Positions 1-8,277 of a stretch of 54,186 bases of DNA are shown piece by piece (within the stretch, counting starts at the first letter, position 1; each line of letters starts with the position of its first letter). The DNA is taken from NCBI GenBank assembly GCA_021405315.1, contig QWIH01000025.1, positions 1-54,186 on the forward strand, in the 5' to 3' direction. Source of the stretch: Leptolyngbya sp. PLA1. Its GTDB lineage: Bacteria > Planctomycetota > Phycisphaerae > Phycisphaerales > UBA1924. Made by a program: the position numbers and the translations under genes. The notes beneath the pieces are model-generated. The model was not told the DNA's origin and made no database searches. It saw only the letters and a program-made list of their open reading frames with translations.

Positions 1-70
1 ACCATGAGCGTGAGCCCCCTCAGCCCCGCCGCGAAGACGCGGCTATGCCAACGCCGGCGCGGCCGGGCCG

Positions 71-118
71 GCAGAACGGCAGAACGGCAGAACGGCAGAA
101 CGGCAGAACGGCAGAACG
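71..118. repeat. Octanucleotide tandem repeat, six copies
   Basis: The unit gcagaacg is repeated six times without a mismatch, directly followed by cg. It lies in the 245-base non-coding stretch downstream of the minus-strand membrane gene. A weak minus-strand promoter-like pair (TTGCCG, 17 bases, TATGTT) can be read at 165-193, pointing out of the left edge of the window. An 8-base unit would change frame with each copy gained or lost, but no credible reading frame uses it here. Confidence 0.9.
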
Positions 119-245
119 CGTCGCGCATCAGGGGCCTCCCGAAAACTCCCCTACTCACGAGGCCAACATACCACACACCCTACCCCTCGGCAAGGAAAGT
201 TGGACAGCAACGTCCCAAAATGCGCGCTCGGGAGAGCTAGGCAGC

Positions 246-818
246 TCAGATCACCGTGCTGTCCGGGGCTCCGACCTCCGGCCTTTTCCCCATCAGCCCG
301 AACCAGATCGTGCTGAACACCGGCCACGCGAGGCTGAAGAGCAGCCCGATCGCCACGCCGAAGTACCCGAACTCGGGGTGCATCTGCTGCGCCCACTTGT
401 CACCGCTGTTCGCGGCTTTCCAAGTCGCCTGCGCGTTGATCTGCTGGATCGCCAGCCACGTACCGGGAACCGCCATCAGGATCGAGGGGATCGCGTAGAC
501 CAGGTGGAGCATCCTCCCGCTCGCTTTCCGACGCAGGCACGCGATGCCGGCGAAGAGGAGCACGAGGGTGAATGGCACGCCCGCCGCCGCGAGGATCATC
601 TGCCCCGGGCTGGCGAACATCACATCCGGGGGCGTGCCCATCTCCTTCTCTGCCATCTTCATGAGCGGCCCCTGGGCGAACATCATGCCCACGCCGCACA
701 CGCCGCAGCACAGCCCCAGCCCCGCGAGGACGATGCTGGTGATGCCGATTCCCTTGGGCCAGCCGGGGACGGCGGGTGCAGGGGCAAACTCGTGCTCGGT
801 GGAAGGCAGATCGTGCAT
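246..818 (-). CDS. Four-helix membrane protein, stand-alone copy of the module on the TIR protein
   Basis: A 190-residue protein with a short polar N-terminus and about four hydrophobic segments (roughly residues 22-48, 72-95, 104-125 and 150-175). It starts three bases after the stop of the TIR gene, so the two are very probably co-transcribed. Its membrane part resembles the C-terminal half of that neighbour: both begin with a WP..IGI.SIV segment, both have a basic R..RxLHL loop before the third helix, and both end with a pair of helices and a WFxxGR/MGKR tail. I do not recognise a named family and no enzymatic motif is visible. A partner or regulator of the TIR protein is inference. Confidence 0.8.
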   Translation of the reverse strand: MHDLPSTEHEFAPAPAVPGWPKGIGITSIVLAGLGLCCGVCGVGMMFAQGPLMKMAEKEMGTPPDVMFASPGQMILAAAGVPFTLVLLFAGIACLRRKASGRMLHLVYAIPSILMAVPGTWLAIQQINAQATWKAANSGDKWAQQMHPEFGYFGVAIGLLFSLAWPVFSTIWFGLMGKRPEVGAPDSTVI

Positions 819-821
819 GGG

Positions 822-1883
822 TCAGGAGTCTCCGCGGCGCTCGGGAAGGGTGTGCCGCCCACCCAGGAACCACACCAGCAGAAAAATGGGATACGACGCG
901 AACACGAGCACCGCGACCATGGTGCCGATGAAGGCGAAGACGTCCTCACCGGCCGGTGCGGCGCCCGCTACGTCGATCCCTTGATAGATACCGCTCACCA
1001 GGAGCACAGGGCACATCGCCCACGCCGAGATGAGATGGAGTTTCCGCGTGAGCGGGTGACGCTTGATCGCCAAGATGCCGGATGTCACGAACGCGGCGCC
1101 GAGGATGAGGTCCGCCACCGCGTTCAGGCTGTGAAACACCGTCAGACCGCCGGGGGCGCCCAGCACCTCCTCCTGCAGCGTCATGGGGAGGACGCTGAGA
1201 AAGAAGATGTTGCACATCACGGCGATCGCGCCGTACACAATCGAGATGATGCCGATGATCCCGGGCCACTTCGGCTCCCCGGCCCCCGCGAGCGGACCCG
1301 GCATCAGGGGCGGACTGTGCGGTTGCGGGAATCCGCCCACCGGGCCTGTGCGGACCTTCGGCATCGGGGGAGGGGCCGGCACCGGGGGCCACTGGGCGGG
1401 GACAGGCGGCACCGTCACCCCGCCTCCCGCGGGCGGGTCCACCGGCGCGACCGGCCCGGACTTGGTCCGCAGCGGGGTCGGCGCCTCGCTCAGAGACTGC
1501 CGCAGCTTGAACAGCAGCTCGTCCAACATCCCCCGCTCGCCCTCGAGACCCGGCTCGATCTGATGCGCATTGACCAGGTAGTGCTCCAGGTCATCCGACA
1601 GCGGTGTGGCGTCCAGCCGCACAGGCAGGATCGTGCGCATGCCCTTGAAGGCCTGCGCGACCTCGCTCATGACATGGGCCGACGCGATGGAATGCCGGGA
1701 GATCACCACCACCATCACCCGGCACATCCGGATCTCACGCGCGATGGCCCCCGCGAAGTGCCCCGCCGGCGTATCCCGCGGCGCGATCCAGCACGAGAAT
1801 CCGTCCTTCTCGATGTGATCACAGACGCGTCGCGCGAACGCGTGGTCCTCGTGCGAGTGGCTGACGAAAACGTCCCGAGGCAT
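822..1883 (-). CDS. TIR-domain protein with C-terminal four-helix membrane module
   Basis: A 353-residue protein. Residues 1-130 form a TIR_2-type domain: an N-terminal DVFVSHSHEDH strand/loop, CWIAPRD at 31-37, and an SAHVMSEV stretch whose Glu74 sits where TIR NADases carry their catalytic glutamate. A proline-rich linker (about 135-205) leads to four hydrophobic segments (about 208-350) homologous by eye to the next gene. Known bacterial TIR proteins often hydrolyse NAD+ or make cyclic ADP-ribose signals in antiphage defence; others act only as adaptors. The membrane tail suggests an effector held at the membrane, which is inference. ATG start with a G-rich ribosome-binding stretch 7 bases upstream. 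It follows pheS by 44 bases on the same strand. Confidence 0.85.
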   Translation of the reverse strand: MPRDVFVSHSHEDHAFARRVCDHIEKDGFSCWIAPRDTPAGHFAGAIAREIRMCRVMVVVISRHSIASAHVMSEVAQAFKGMRTILPVRLDATPLSDDLEHYLVNAHQIEPGLEGERGMLDELLFKLRQSLSEAPTPLRTKSGPVAPVDPPAGGGVTVPPVPAQWPPVPAPPPMPKVRTGPVGGFPQPHSPPLMPGPLAGAGEPKWPGIIGIISIVYGAIAVMCNIFFLSVLPMTLQEEVLGAPGGLTVFHSLNAVADLILGAAFVTSGILAIKRHPLTRKLHLISAWAMCPVLLVSGIYQGIDVAGAAPAGEDVFAFIGTMVAVLVFASYPIFLLVWFLGGRHTLPERRGDS

Positions 1884-1927
1884 CCTGTACCCCCTGCGGC
1901 CCAGACCGGGGACAGGATATCACCCGG

Positions 1928-2959
1928 CTAGAACTGCCGCAGGAACCGCAGGTCGTTGTCAAACAGCAGCCGGATGTCGGGGATCCGGTACTTGCTCATG
2001 GCCAGCCGCTCGATGCCGAACCCGAAGGCGAACCCCGACCACTGCTCCGGGTCCACCCCGCAGGCTTCGAAGACATTCGGGTCCACCATGCCGCAGCCTC
2101 CGAGCTCGATCCATCGGGCCGGGGCCCCGGGGGTGAGGCTGGCGAAGATCTCAAACTGGGCCGAGGGCTCGGTGAACGGGTAGAACGTCGGGGTGAACCG
2201 GATGTTGGCCCCTTCGCCGAAGTACGCCCGCACGAACTGAAAGAGCGTGGACTTGAGGTCCGCCATCGAGAGCCCGCGGTCCACCGCCAGCCCCTCGATC
2301 TGGTGGAACATGAAGGAGTGCGTCGCGTCCACCGCGTCCGGGCGATAGACCCGCCCGGGTGACACGATGCGGATGGGATCCTTCAACCGGCCGCCCCCCC
2401 GGTTCACCGCATCCTCCATCACGCGCACCTGCACGGTGCTGGTCTGCGAGCGGACCATGCGCGGCCTCGGGGTCGTCGCCGGGTCATCGACGTAAAAGTT
2501 ATCCGCCGGGTCGCGCGCCGGGTGGCCCGGCGGGATATTGAGCTTCACGAAGTTATGGTCGTCGTCCTCGAGCTCCGGCCCCTCCGCGACCTCGAACCCG
2601 ATGCGTGCAAAGACCTCCACCAACTCCTCTCGCACGCGCGTCAGCACGTGCGGGCGGCCTACCGCCCGCGACTCCACCACGCCCGGCTCGGTCACGTCGA
2701 TCCGCTCCGCAGGCACCGACGGCCCCCGCACCGACTGACGCTCCGCGAACGCGGCCTCCAGCGACGCCTTCACTCCGTTCAGCCTCTGACCCACCGCCGG
2801 CTTCTGATCCTTCGGCACGTCCTTCAGGCCCGCCATCATCGCCTTCAGCCGGCCGTTCGCGCCGAGGTACGCGATCCGCCAAGCCTCCAGTCCCGCGTGG
2901 TCCGCCGCGGCGAGGCCCGCGAGCGCTTCCTGTTCGAGCTTGTTCAGTTCGTCGATCAC
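1928..2959 (-). CDS. pheS: Phenylalanyl-tRNA synthetase alpha subunit
   Basis: Charges tRNA-Phe with phenylalanine as part of the alpha2-beta2 enzyme. The 343-residue product has the N-terminal coiled-coil region (DELNKLEQEALAGL), then the class II core: motif 2 around the THSFMFHQIEGLAVD segment and motif 3 GFAFGFGIERLAM near the C-terminus. I place the start at the GTG at 2959. An upstream in-frame GTG at 2992 adds 11 residues, but it lies inside a strong terminator hairpin and would be a poor start. No Shine-Dalgarno sequence is visible. The beta subunit gene pheT is not adjacent; a TIR gene follows instead. Confidence 0.95.
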   Translation of the reverse strand: MIDELNKLEQEALAGLAAADHAGLEAWRIAYLGANGRLKAMMAGLKDVPKDQKPAVGQRLNGVKASLEAAFAERQSVRGPSVPAERIDVTEPGVVESRAVGRPHVLTRVREELVEVFARIGFEVAEGPELEDDDHNFVKLNIPPGHPARDPADNFYVDDPATTPRPRMVRSQTSTVQVRVMEDAVNRGGGRLKDPIRIVSPGRVYRPDAVDATHSFMFHQIEGLAVDRGLSMADLKSTLFQFVRAYFGEGANIRFTPTFYPFTEPSAQFEIFASLTPGAPARWIELGGCGMVDPNVFEACGVDPEQWSGFAFGFGIERLAMSKYRIPDIRLLFDNDLRFLRQF

Positions 2960-2973
2960 GGGGTGAGGATAGA

Positions 2974-3005
2974 CAAAGAGCCCGCCGCACACTCGCGACG
3001 GGCTC
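2974..3005 (-). terminator. Rho-independent terminator between the Cys-rich lipoprotein gene and pheS
   Basis: On the minus strand an 11-base-pair stem (arms at 2995-3005 and 2978-2988, one G-U pair, six-base loop) is followed by TTTGTC. The G-U pair would be a C-A mismatch on the plus strand, so the hairpin favours minus-strand transcripts. It should end transcription from the ribosomal operon and lipoprotein gene before pheS. Confidence 0.75.
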
Positions 3006-3029
3006 CTGTGGTTTCACGTTCGCAGTCGA

Positions 3030-3320
3030 TTACTGCTGCTTGGTGCACTCGGTCTTGGAGGAGGAGCAGCCGGCCTTGGCGGCAGAGCAGCCTTCCTTCT
3101 TCTCGGAGACCGCGCCCATGCTGCCGGACGCCTTGGACGCGCAGCAGCCGTCCTTCTTCTCGCCGACCGCGCCGGGGCTGGCCGCAGCCTTCTCCTTGCA
3201 GCACTCAGACTTCGCCTCGCACGAGCCGACGGCGCCCGCGCTGGTGGACGACTTGTTGGACGCGCAGCCAACGGCAAGGCCGAGGGCCGCGATACCGGCG
3301 AGCAGAACGAGGTTCTTCAT
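3030..3320 (-). CDS. Small cysteine-rich lipoprotein
   Basis: A 96-residue protein with a signal peptide ending in LAVGC (lipidation at Cys19 likely; Ala at -3 is not the most common residue). The mature part has nine cysteines in three imperfect modules, each starting GAV and followed by EKKxGC or an equivalent, separated by Ser/Ala/Lys-rich linkers. An AGGAG ribosome-binding site lies eight bases upstream of the ATG; longer in-frame starts have none. The spaced CC and C pairs suggest metal binding or disulphides, which is inference. It sits between rplQ and pheS. Confidence 0.8.
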   Translation of the reverse strand: MKNLVLLAGIAALGLAVGCASNKSSTSAGAVGSCEAKSECCKEKAAASPGAVGEKKDGCCASKASGSMGAVSEKKEGCSAAKAGCSSSKTECTKQQ

Positions 3321-3507
3321 TGCAATCTCCTGTGGGTTCCTGGAACTCCGAGGACCGGTGACTCCTACGAACAGGCCTGCGGCATTGTTCGGGAAAAAAA
3401 TCCTAGGCCGCCCGGCTGGGGTGGGGCTCGATACCCGGTCGGCGCCATCAGGGCACCGTCCGACCTTCCGCCACCAAACCCCGGCCCATTCCGGACCCTT
3501 TGGAAGC

Positions 3508-4155
3508 CTACTTCTTGCCGGCAACAAGGCCTTCGTAGAACGCCTTGCGCTTATCGGCCGTCTTCCGGCGTGTGCTGGTACGGCCGCCGATCTCGGCGCC
3601 CTCCTCGGCCCCCACGAACTGCAGCACGCAGAGCTCAGTGCCGTCGCCGATGCGGTGGCGGCCGAGCTTCACGATGCGGGTGTATCCGCCCTTGCGGCTC
3701 TCGAACCGGGGCGCGACGCGCTCGAAGATGTGCTTCACGAGCTTGGGAGCGGTGCGGAGCTCGCCGTAGCGGTTGCGCTCAACCTGGCTGCTCTCGGGAA
3801 GATCGAAGAACTGCGAGGAGAAATCACGCAGCTTCTGGACCGCGTCCGTCTCCTCCTGGGTCGCCTTCTTGGGAAGGTAGAGCCAATCGAAGGCCAGGCG
3901 ATTTCCGCCGAGCTTGGCCGCAACCCGACGACGGGCCGCGGTATCAAGACGCTTGGCGTCCTTCTCGTCCTTGCCCTTCAGGCGAGACTTCGCGTCGGTG
4001 ATGATCTTCTCGACGAAGCCCTGAACGGCCTTGGCCTTGGGGATCGTGGTCACGATCTGCCCGTGCTCAAAGAGGCCCGCCGCGATGTTGCGGAAGGTCG
4101 AGGTGCGGTGGGCGGTCTTGCGACCCAGTCGGTAGCCGGCTCTGCCGTGACGCAT
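3508..4155 (-). CDS. rplQ: 50S ribosomal protein L17, with large internal insertion
   Basis: L17 lines the polypeptide exit tunnel region of the 50S subunit. The N-terminus (MRHGRAGYRLGRKTAHR) and the GPRF-like segment APRFESRKGGYTRIVKL are diagnostic. At 215 residues it is far longer than the usual 115-130. The extra residues (about 60-125, rich in Lys/Arg/Gln) sit between the FVEKIITDAK helix and the LVKHIFERVAPRF segment, plus a 25-residue basic tail. Last gene of the alpha-operon block, after rpoA. Confidence 0.97.
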   Translation of the reverse strand: MRHGRAGYRLGRKTAHRTSTFRNIAAGLFEHGQIVTTIPKAKAVQGFVEKIITDAKSRLKGKDEKDAKRLDTAARRRVAAKLGGNRLAFDWLYLPKKATQEETDAVQKLRDFSSQFFDLPESSQVERNRYGELRTAPKLVKHIFERVAPRFESRKGGYTRIVKLGRHRIGDGTELCVLQFVGAEEGAEIGGRTSTRRKTADKRKAFYEGLVAGKK

Positions 4156-4168
4156 GGCTCATACTCCA

Positions 4169-4230
4169 CCCGGGCGTTGCGCCCGGGGCTGGTGCTTCGG
4201 AAAGGCCCGTCCATCGGTTTCCCGACGGGC
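4169..4230 (-). other. Two stem-loops between rpoA and rplQ
   Basis: The rpoA-rplQ gap holds two hairpins on the minus strand. The first (4205-4230) has a 7-base-pair GCCCGTC/GACGGGC stem followed by CTTTCC. The second (4169-4187) has a perfect 8-base-pair CCCGGGCG stem with a three-base loop. They could act as an attenuator or processing site setting the rpoA to rplQ ratio, or as a partial terminator. Confidence 0.5.
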
Positions 4231-4259
4231 AGGGCGGGAAGTCTAGGCATTTGCCCGGC

Positions 4260-5282
4260 TCAGGACACCGGGATCTGGGGCGGGGCCACGGTGTAGCCCT
4301 CGGGAAGGGTGATGCCGAGGTCCAGGCCGATGTCCTGCAGCTTGCGCTTCACCTCGCGGAGAGACGTCCGGCCGAAGGACCGGAGCTTCAGCAGGTCGGC
4401 GTCCGTCTGGGTCACGAGCTGCCCCACGGTCTCGATCCGGGCCGACTCCAGGCAGTTGGACGCACGCACCGACAGCTCCAGCTCGGTGATGGGCATGTTC
4501 AGCTTGCGGATCAGGTCCTCGTCCACCGTCGCGGCGGCGGCGGCCTCTTCGCTCACACGCTCCTCGCCCACCTCGAAGTACTGCACGAACGGGTTGAGGT
4601 GCTTCCGGAGGATCTTGCCGGCCTCGACGACCGCCATCTCCGGGCTCACCGTGCCGTTCGTCCAGACCTCCAGCGTCAGCTTGTCGTAGTTCGTCCGCTG
4701 ACCGACGCGGGTCTCCTCGATCTTGTACCGCACGCGCTGCACCGGCGAGTAGATCGCGTCCAGATGGATCAGCCCGATCTCCTGCTCGTCCTTGTTGTAC
4801 TGCTCGCTCGCCGGGACGTAGCCGCGGCCCTTCGCGACCGTCAGCTCCATCTCGAGCTCGACCGGCTCGGTCAGCGTCGCGATCACGAGGTCCTTGTTCA
4901 GGATCGTGACCGCGGTATCGGCCTGGATCATGTCGGCCGTGACCTCGCCCGGCCCGCGTGCGGCCAGCTTCATGGTCTTCGGCTCGTCGCCCTCGAGCTT
5001 CACGATCAGGTTCTTGATGTTCAGGACGATGTCCACCACGTCCTCCATCACGCCCTTCAGCGGGGAGAACTCGTGCTGCACGCCCTTGATCTTGATGCAG
5101 CGGACCGCCGCCCCCTCCAGCGAGGAGAGCAGCACCCGCCGGATGCTGTTGCCCACCGTCGTCCCGAGCCCGCGCTCGAACGGCTCGATGGTGAAACGGC
5201 TGAAGGTGTCGGTGCGGAACTTGGGGTCCTGAACCACCCGGGTGGGGAGTTCGAGCCCGCGCCAGCGGACGCGTGTAGCCAT
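4260..5282 (-). CDS. rpoA: DNA-directed RNA polymerase alpha subunit
   Basis: A 340-residue alpha subunit that assembles the polymerase core and contacts promoters and activators. The N-terminal domain (about 1-235) contains GLGTTVGNSIRRVLLSSLEGAA, the canonical dimerisation segment. The C-terminal domain (about 265-325) has the helix-hairpin-helix LSVRASNCLESARIETVGQL and LLKLRSFGRTSLREVK. I chose the MATRVRW start because this fits family length; the open frame extends 34 residues upstream without homology. Unlike most bacteria, rpsD is absent between rpsK and rpoA. Confidence 0.97.
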   Translation of the reverse strand: MATRVRWRGLELPTRVVQDPKFRTDTFSRFTIEPFERGLGTTVGNSIRRVLLSSLEGAAVRCIKIKGVQHEFSPLKGVMEDVVDIVLNIKNLIVKLEGDEPKTMKLAARGPGEVTADMIQADTAVTILNKDLVIATLTEPVELEMELTVAKGRGYVPASEQYNKDEQEIGLIHLDAIYSPVQRVRYKIEETRVGQRTNYDKLTLEVWTNGTVSPEMAVVEAGKILRKHLNPFVQYFEVGEERVSEEAAAAATVDEDLIRKLNMPITELELSVRASNCLESARIETVGQLVTQTDADLLKLRSFGRTSLREVKRKLQDIGLDLGITLPEGYTVAPPQIPVS

Positions 5283-5400
5283 GTGCGAACCTCGATCGGC
5301 CTTGTTCGTGCTGAACAGGAGCCGGGAAGCACGGGGAACTCCGCCTGGCCGAGTGGGCGGGCCCCTTCTGTTCCTTGGCCCCAACGGGGATCGAAACTGA

Positions 5401-5775
5401 TTACACGCGACGGCGCTTGCGGGGACGGCAGCCGTTGTGCGGGACCGGCGTGTGGTCCTCGACCGCCGTCACGCGAAGGCCCGCCGCCGTCAGACCGTTC
5501 ACCGCGCTCTCGCGCCCGGCGCCCGAGCCCTTGATGCGGATCTCAACCTCGGTCATCCCCATCTTCCGGGCCTTCGAGCCCGACTGCTCCGCGGCACGGG
5601 TGGCCGCGAACGGGGTGCTCTTGCGGGCGCCCTTGAAGCCCATCGTCCCGGCCGAATCCCAGCAGAGGGTCTCGCCGTTCATGTCGGTGATGGTGACGAT
5701 CGTGTTGTTTGACGTGGCCTTGATGTGGACCACCCCGCGAACCACGTTCTTGCGAATCTTGCCCTTCTTGGACAT
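5401..5775 (-). CDS. rpsK: 30S ribosomal protein S11
   Basis: A platform protein of the 30S subunit. The sequence shows the family pattern [15 protein letters not shown], the [16 protein letters not shown] segment, and the C-terminal [12 protein letters not shown]. The start is the MSKKGK methionine, six bases after GAGGAG; the in-frame ATG two codons earlier overlaps this site. The 102-base gap to rpsM holds two GC-rich hairpins. Confidence 0.97.
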   Translation of the reverse strand: MSKKGKIRKNVVRGVVHIKATSNNTIVTITDMNGETLCWDSAGTMGFKGARKSTPFAATRAAEQSGSKARKMGMTEVEIRIKGSGAGRESAVNGLTAAGLRVTAVEDHTPVPHNGCRPRKRRRV

Positions 5776-5877
5776 CTGCATCTCCTCGGATCGTCGGGTC
5801 CGTTACGGGCCCTACCCGATGTCGCCGGGCTCCTCGCCCGGCACTTGTTCCGCGAACGCCGCCCCGCGGCGTCACGA

Positions 5878-6258
5878 TTACTTGGCCTTCACGCCCTTCT
5901 TGCCCGCCACCGTCTTCTTCTTGCCCTTGCGCGTGCGGGCGTTGGACTGCGTCCGCTGGCCACGCACCGGCAATCCCTTGCGGTGCCGATCGCCACGGTA
6001 CGAACGAATGTCCTTCAGACGCTGGATGTTCTGCTGCACCTGCCGGCGGAGCGCGCCCTCAACCAGATAGCTGTTGTCCAGGATCGCGTTGATCTGCGCC
6101 AGCTTCTGCTCGTCCACCTCGTTCGACCGCTGGTCGGGGTTCACCCCCGCCTCGGTCAGGATGTCCGCGGCGACCTTCGGGCCGATGCCGTGGATGTACT
6201 GGAGGGCGAAGAAGATCTTCTTCTTGTCGGGAATATCGATACCGGCTACACGTGGCAC
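5878..6258 (-). CDS. rpsM: 30S ribosomal protein S13
   Basis: A 30S head protein that contacts the 50S subunit and P-site tRNA. It shows MPRVAGIDIPDKKK at the start, YIHGIGPKVAADIL (helix-hairpin-helix), the SYRGDRHRKGLPVRGQRT segment and a lysine-rich tail that binds tRNA. The start is GTG, eight bases after GAGGAG. rpmJ lies 22 bases upstream. Confidence 0.97.
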   Translation of the reverse strand: MPRVAGIDIPDKKKIFFALQYIHGIGPKVAADILTEAGVNPDQRSNEVDEQKLAQINAILDNSYLVEGALRRQVQQNIQRLKDIRSYRGDRHRKGLPVRGQRTQSNARTRKGKKKTVAGKKGVKAK

Positions 6259-6280
6259 GCTGGAACTCCTCGGGACGGGC

Positions 6281-6397
6281 TCAGCCCTGGACCTGCTTGT
6301 GCTTCGGGTCGGACTTGCAGATCACGCGCAGTTTGCCCTTTCGGCGGACGACCTGGCAACCGGCGCAGATTTTCTTGATGCTGGATCGAACCTTCAC
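6281..6397 (-). CDS. rpmJ: 50S ribosomal protein L36
   Basis: A 38-residue protein, read directly from the minus strand starting at GTG ([17 protein letters not shown]...). It keeps all four zinc ligands of the zinc-bearing form: Cys11, Cys14, Cys27 and His33, the last three in CxxC...CKSDPKHK. A weak AGGTG precedes the start. It is placed between infA and rpsM, as in many spc-alpha junctions. Confidence 0.95.
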   Translation of the reverse strand: MKVRSSIKKICAGCQVVRRKGKLRVICKSDPKHKQVQG

Positions 6398-6472
6398 GCT
6401 TCACCTGCAACTTTCGGACGGCTCTTGCGGCACGGGACCGCCTCGCGGGGTCCCGGGCAAGAATGGGCTGGG

Positions 6473-6501
6473 ATTGTAGGCCCCCGGTCGGGCGTTGTCA
6501 C
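6473..6501 (-). promoter_or_regulatory. Sigma-70-type promoter between infA and rpmJ
   Basis: On the minus strand GTGACA (-35) and TACAAT (-10) are separated by exactly 17 bases; each box has one mismatch to consensus. Transcription would start near 6466, about 70 bases before rpmJ. That leader contains a 7-base-pair hairpin (6433-6455). A 9-base-pair stem formed by GGTCCCCGG and CCGGGGGCC overlaps the promoter and may end part of the upstream transcript. An internal promoter would let the alpha block be transcribed independently. Confidence 0.55.
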
Positions 6502-6518
6502 GCCGGGGACCATCGGAC

Positions 6519-6743
6519 TCAGTGTCGGAACGTGATCCGGGCCTTGGAAAGGTCGTACGGGCTGATCTCCACCGTCACCCGGTCCCCCGGGAGAATCCGG
6601 ATGTAGTTCATCCGCATCTTGCCCGAGACGTAGGCCAGGACCTCTGTCTTCTGCTCGTTGGGGAGCCGCACCTTGAACATGGCGTTGGGGAGCGCCTCCA
6701 CCACCACCGCTTCGAACGTGAACTTGTCTTCTTGTTTGCTCAT
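6519..6743 (-). CDS. infA: Translation initiation factor IF-1
   Basis: A 74-residue S1/OB-fold protein that binds the 30S A-site during initiation. Diagnostic segments are [41 protein letters not shown] and the C-terminal [14 protein letters not shown]. The MSKQEDK start fits the family; a seven-residue upstream extension is open but unlike IF-1. It follows secY directly, without the map and adk genes that often separate them. Confidence 0.97.
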   Translation of the reverse strand: MSKQEDKFTFEAVVVEALPNAMFKVRLPNEQKTEVLAYVSGKMRMNYIRILPGDRVTVEISPYDLSKARITFRH

Positions 6744-6778
6744 TCGGGTCCTAGCTGGCTCCAATGTGGGCGGACGCC

Positions 6779-8167
6779 TCAGCCCCGCGGCCCACGCATC
6801 CGGGGGCCGCCCTCGCCGTCGCTGCCCCCCAGGAAGCCCTGGTAGTTCCGCATCAGCAGGTTGGCCTCGACTCTCTGCAGGAAGTCCATCGTGACAGACA
6901 CCACGATCAGCAGCCCCGTGCCCCCCAGGAACTGCGTCACGCTGTAGTCAATCCCCACGCTCTGATTCACCACCGACGGGAGCACCGCGACCATCGCGAG
7001 GAACGCGGCGCCCACGTACGTGATCCGTGTCATCACCGCTTCCAGATACTCCGCGGTGCGCGGGCCCGGACGCAGCCCGGGGATGAATGAGCCGTGCTCC
7101 TTGAGCTGCTTCGACATCTCCTCGGGGTTGAACTGCACCGTGATCCAGAAGTAGCTGAAGAAGTACACCATCCCGATGTACAGCACGATGTACACGAAGT
7201 TCCCGGGGTGGAAGCTCCGCTCCATGAAGTTCGCGATATCAAACCACACGCTCGTCGGATGCGCCTCCGCGATCTTCTTGAGCTGCCCGAACAGAATGCC
7301 CGGGAACACCATCAGCGACGACGCGAAGATGATCGGCATCACCCCGCCGTGGTTCAGACGAAGCGGGAGGTAGCTCTTCTGCCCGCCGAAGACCTTTCGG
7401 CCCCGGGTGTGCTTCGCCTGCTGCACGAGGATCCGCCGCTGAGCCACCGTCATCAGCACCGTGCAGGCGATGACGCCGACGAACCCCGCCACCAGCAGGA
7501 TCACGCCCATGTACCCGATGTGCCCTGGCTCCCCGGGGTTGAACTGCGCAATCACGCTCCGGATGGCCTGCGGCATGCCCGCCAGGATGCCCGCCATAAT
7601 GATCATCGACGCGCCGTTGCCGATGCCGTGCTTGTCGATCTGCTCGCCGACCCACATCAGGAACAGACACCCCGCCGTGAGCGTCGAGGTTGCCATGATC
7701 CACCACAGCGGGTTGTGCTGGAACTGCGGGTAGATCAGCCCGTTCTGCCCCAGGAACCCGAGCCAGAAGCTGCTCTGCACCAGGCAGAGCACCACGCTCA
7801 CGTACCGGGTGTACTCCATGATCTTCTGACGACCCGTCGGCCCTTCCTCCTGCAGCTTCTTGATCTGCGGGAGCGCCGTGCCCAGAAGCTGGAAGATGAT
7901 GCCCGCCGTGATGTACGGCATGATCCCCAAGCCGAAGATGGTCGAGTGCGCGAGCTGCCCGCCCGAGAGCAATGACACCGCATCTGTGAGCCGGCCGAAC
8001 CACGAGTCCGCGGCCCCCTGCGTCATGAACTTCTCGAGCTGCTCGCTGTTCACGCCCGGGATGGGAATCCAATGGCCGATCCGGAACACCAGGATCATGG
8101 CCAGCGTGAAGAGCACCTTGGATCGGAGCTCTGGAACCTTGAAGACGTTGGCGAACGTCTGGAACAT
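6779..8167 (-). CDS. secY: Preprotein translocase subunit SecY
   Basis: The ten-helix channel of the Sec translocon. The 462-residue sequence begins [38 protein letters not shown] and has the plug/TM2 region with [15 protein letters not shown], the cytosolic loop [14 protein letters not shown], and [23 protein letters not shown] near the end. The C-terminal tail is short and glycine-rich. The 110-base gap upstream to rplO contains a 6-base-pair CCGCCC/GGGCGG hairpin followed by TTTCTG on the minus strand, a possible weak attenuator. Confidence 0.97.
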   Translation of the reverse strand: MFQTFANVFKVPELRSKVLFTLAMILVFRIGHWIPIPGVNSEQLEKFMTQGAADSWFGRLTDAVSLLSGGQLAHSTIFGLGIMPYITAGIIFQLLGTALPQIKKLQEEGPTGRQKIMEYTRYVSVVLCLVQSSFWLGFLGQNGLIYPQFQHNPLWWIMATSTLTAGCLFLMWVGEQIDKHGIGNGASMIIMAGILAGMPQAIRSVIAQFNPGEPGHIGYMGVILLVAGFVGVIACTVLMTVAQRRILVQQAKHTRGRKVFGGQKSYLPLRLNHGGVMPIIFASSLMVFPGILFGQLKKIAEAHPTSVWFDIANFMERSFHPGNFVYIVLYIGMVYFFSYFWITVQFNPEEMSKQLKEHGSFIPGLRPGPRTAEYLEAVMTRITYVGAAFLAMVAVLPSVVNQSVGIDYSVTQFLGGTGLLIVVSVTMDFLQRVEANLLMRNYQGFLGGSDGEGGPRMRGPRG

Positions 8168-8277
8168 CGTGCCTCATCCGAACCCGACGCCGCGCCGGGC
8201 AGAGTTGTGTCTGAACAGAAACCGCCCACGCACAGGCCGGGGGCGGTACGTCGATCAGGTAGATGGTAGGAGGATCG

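Noticed and set aside
71..118. CRISPR array
   Set aside because: Units of 8 bases with no spacers; no cas genes in the window.
45..1931. Long plus-strand open frame opposite the TIR and membrane genes
   Set aside because: Arg/His/Pro-rich translation with no domain; it mirrors the codon pattern of the minus-strand genes. High-GC shadow.
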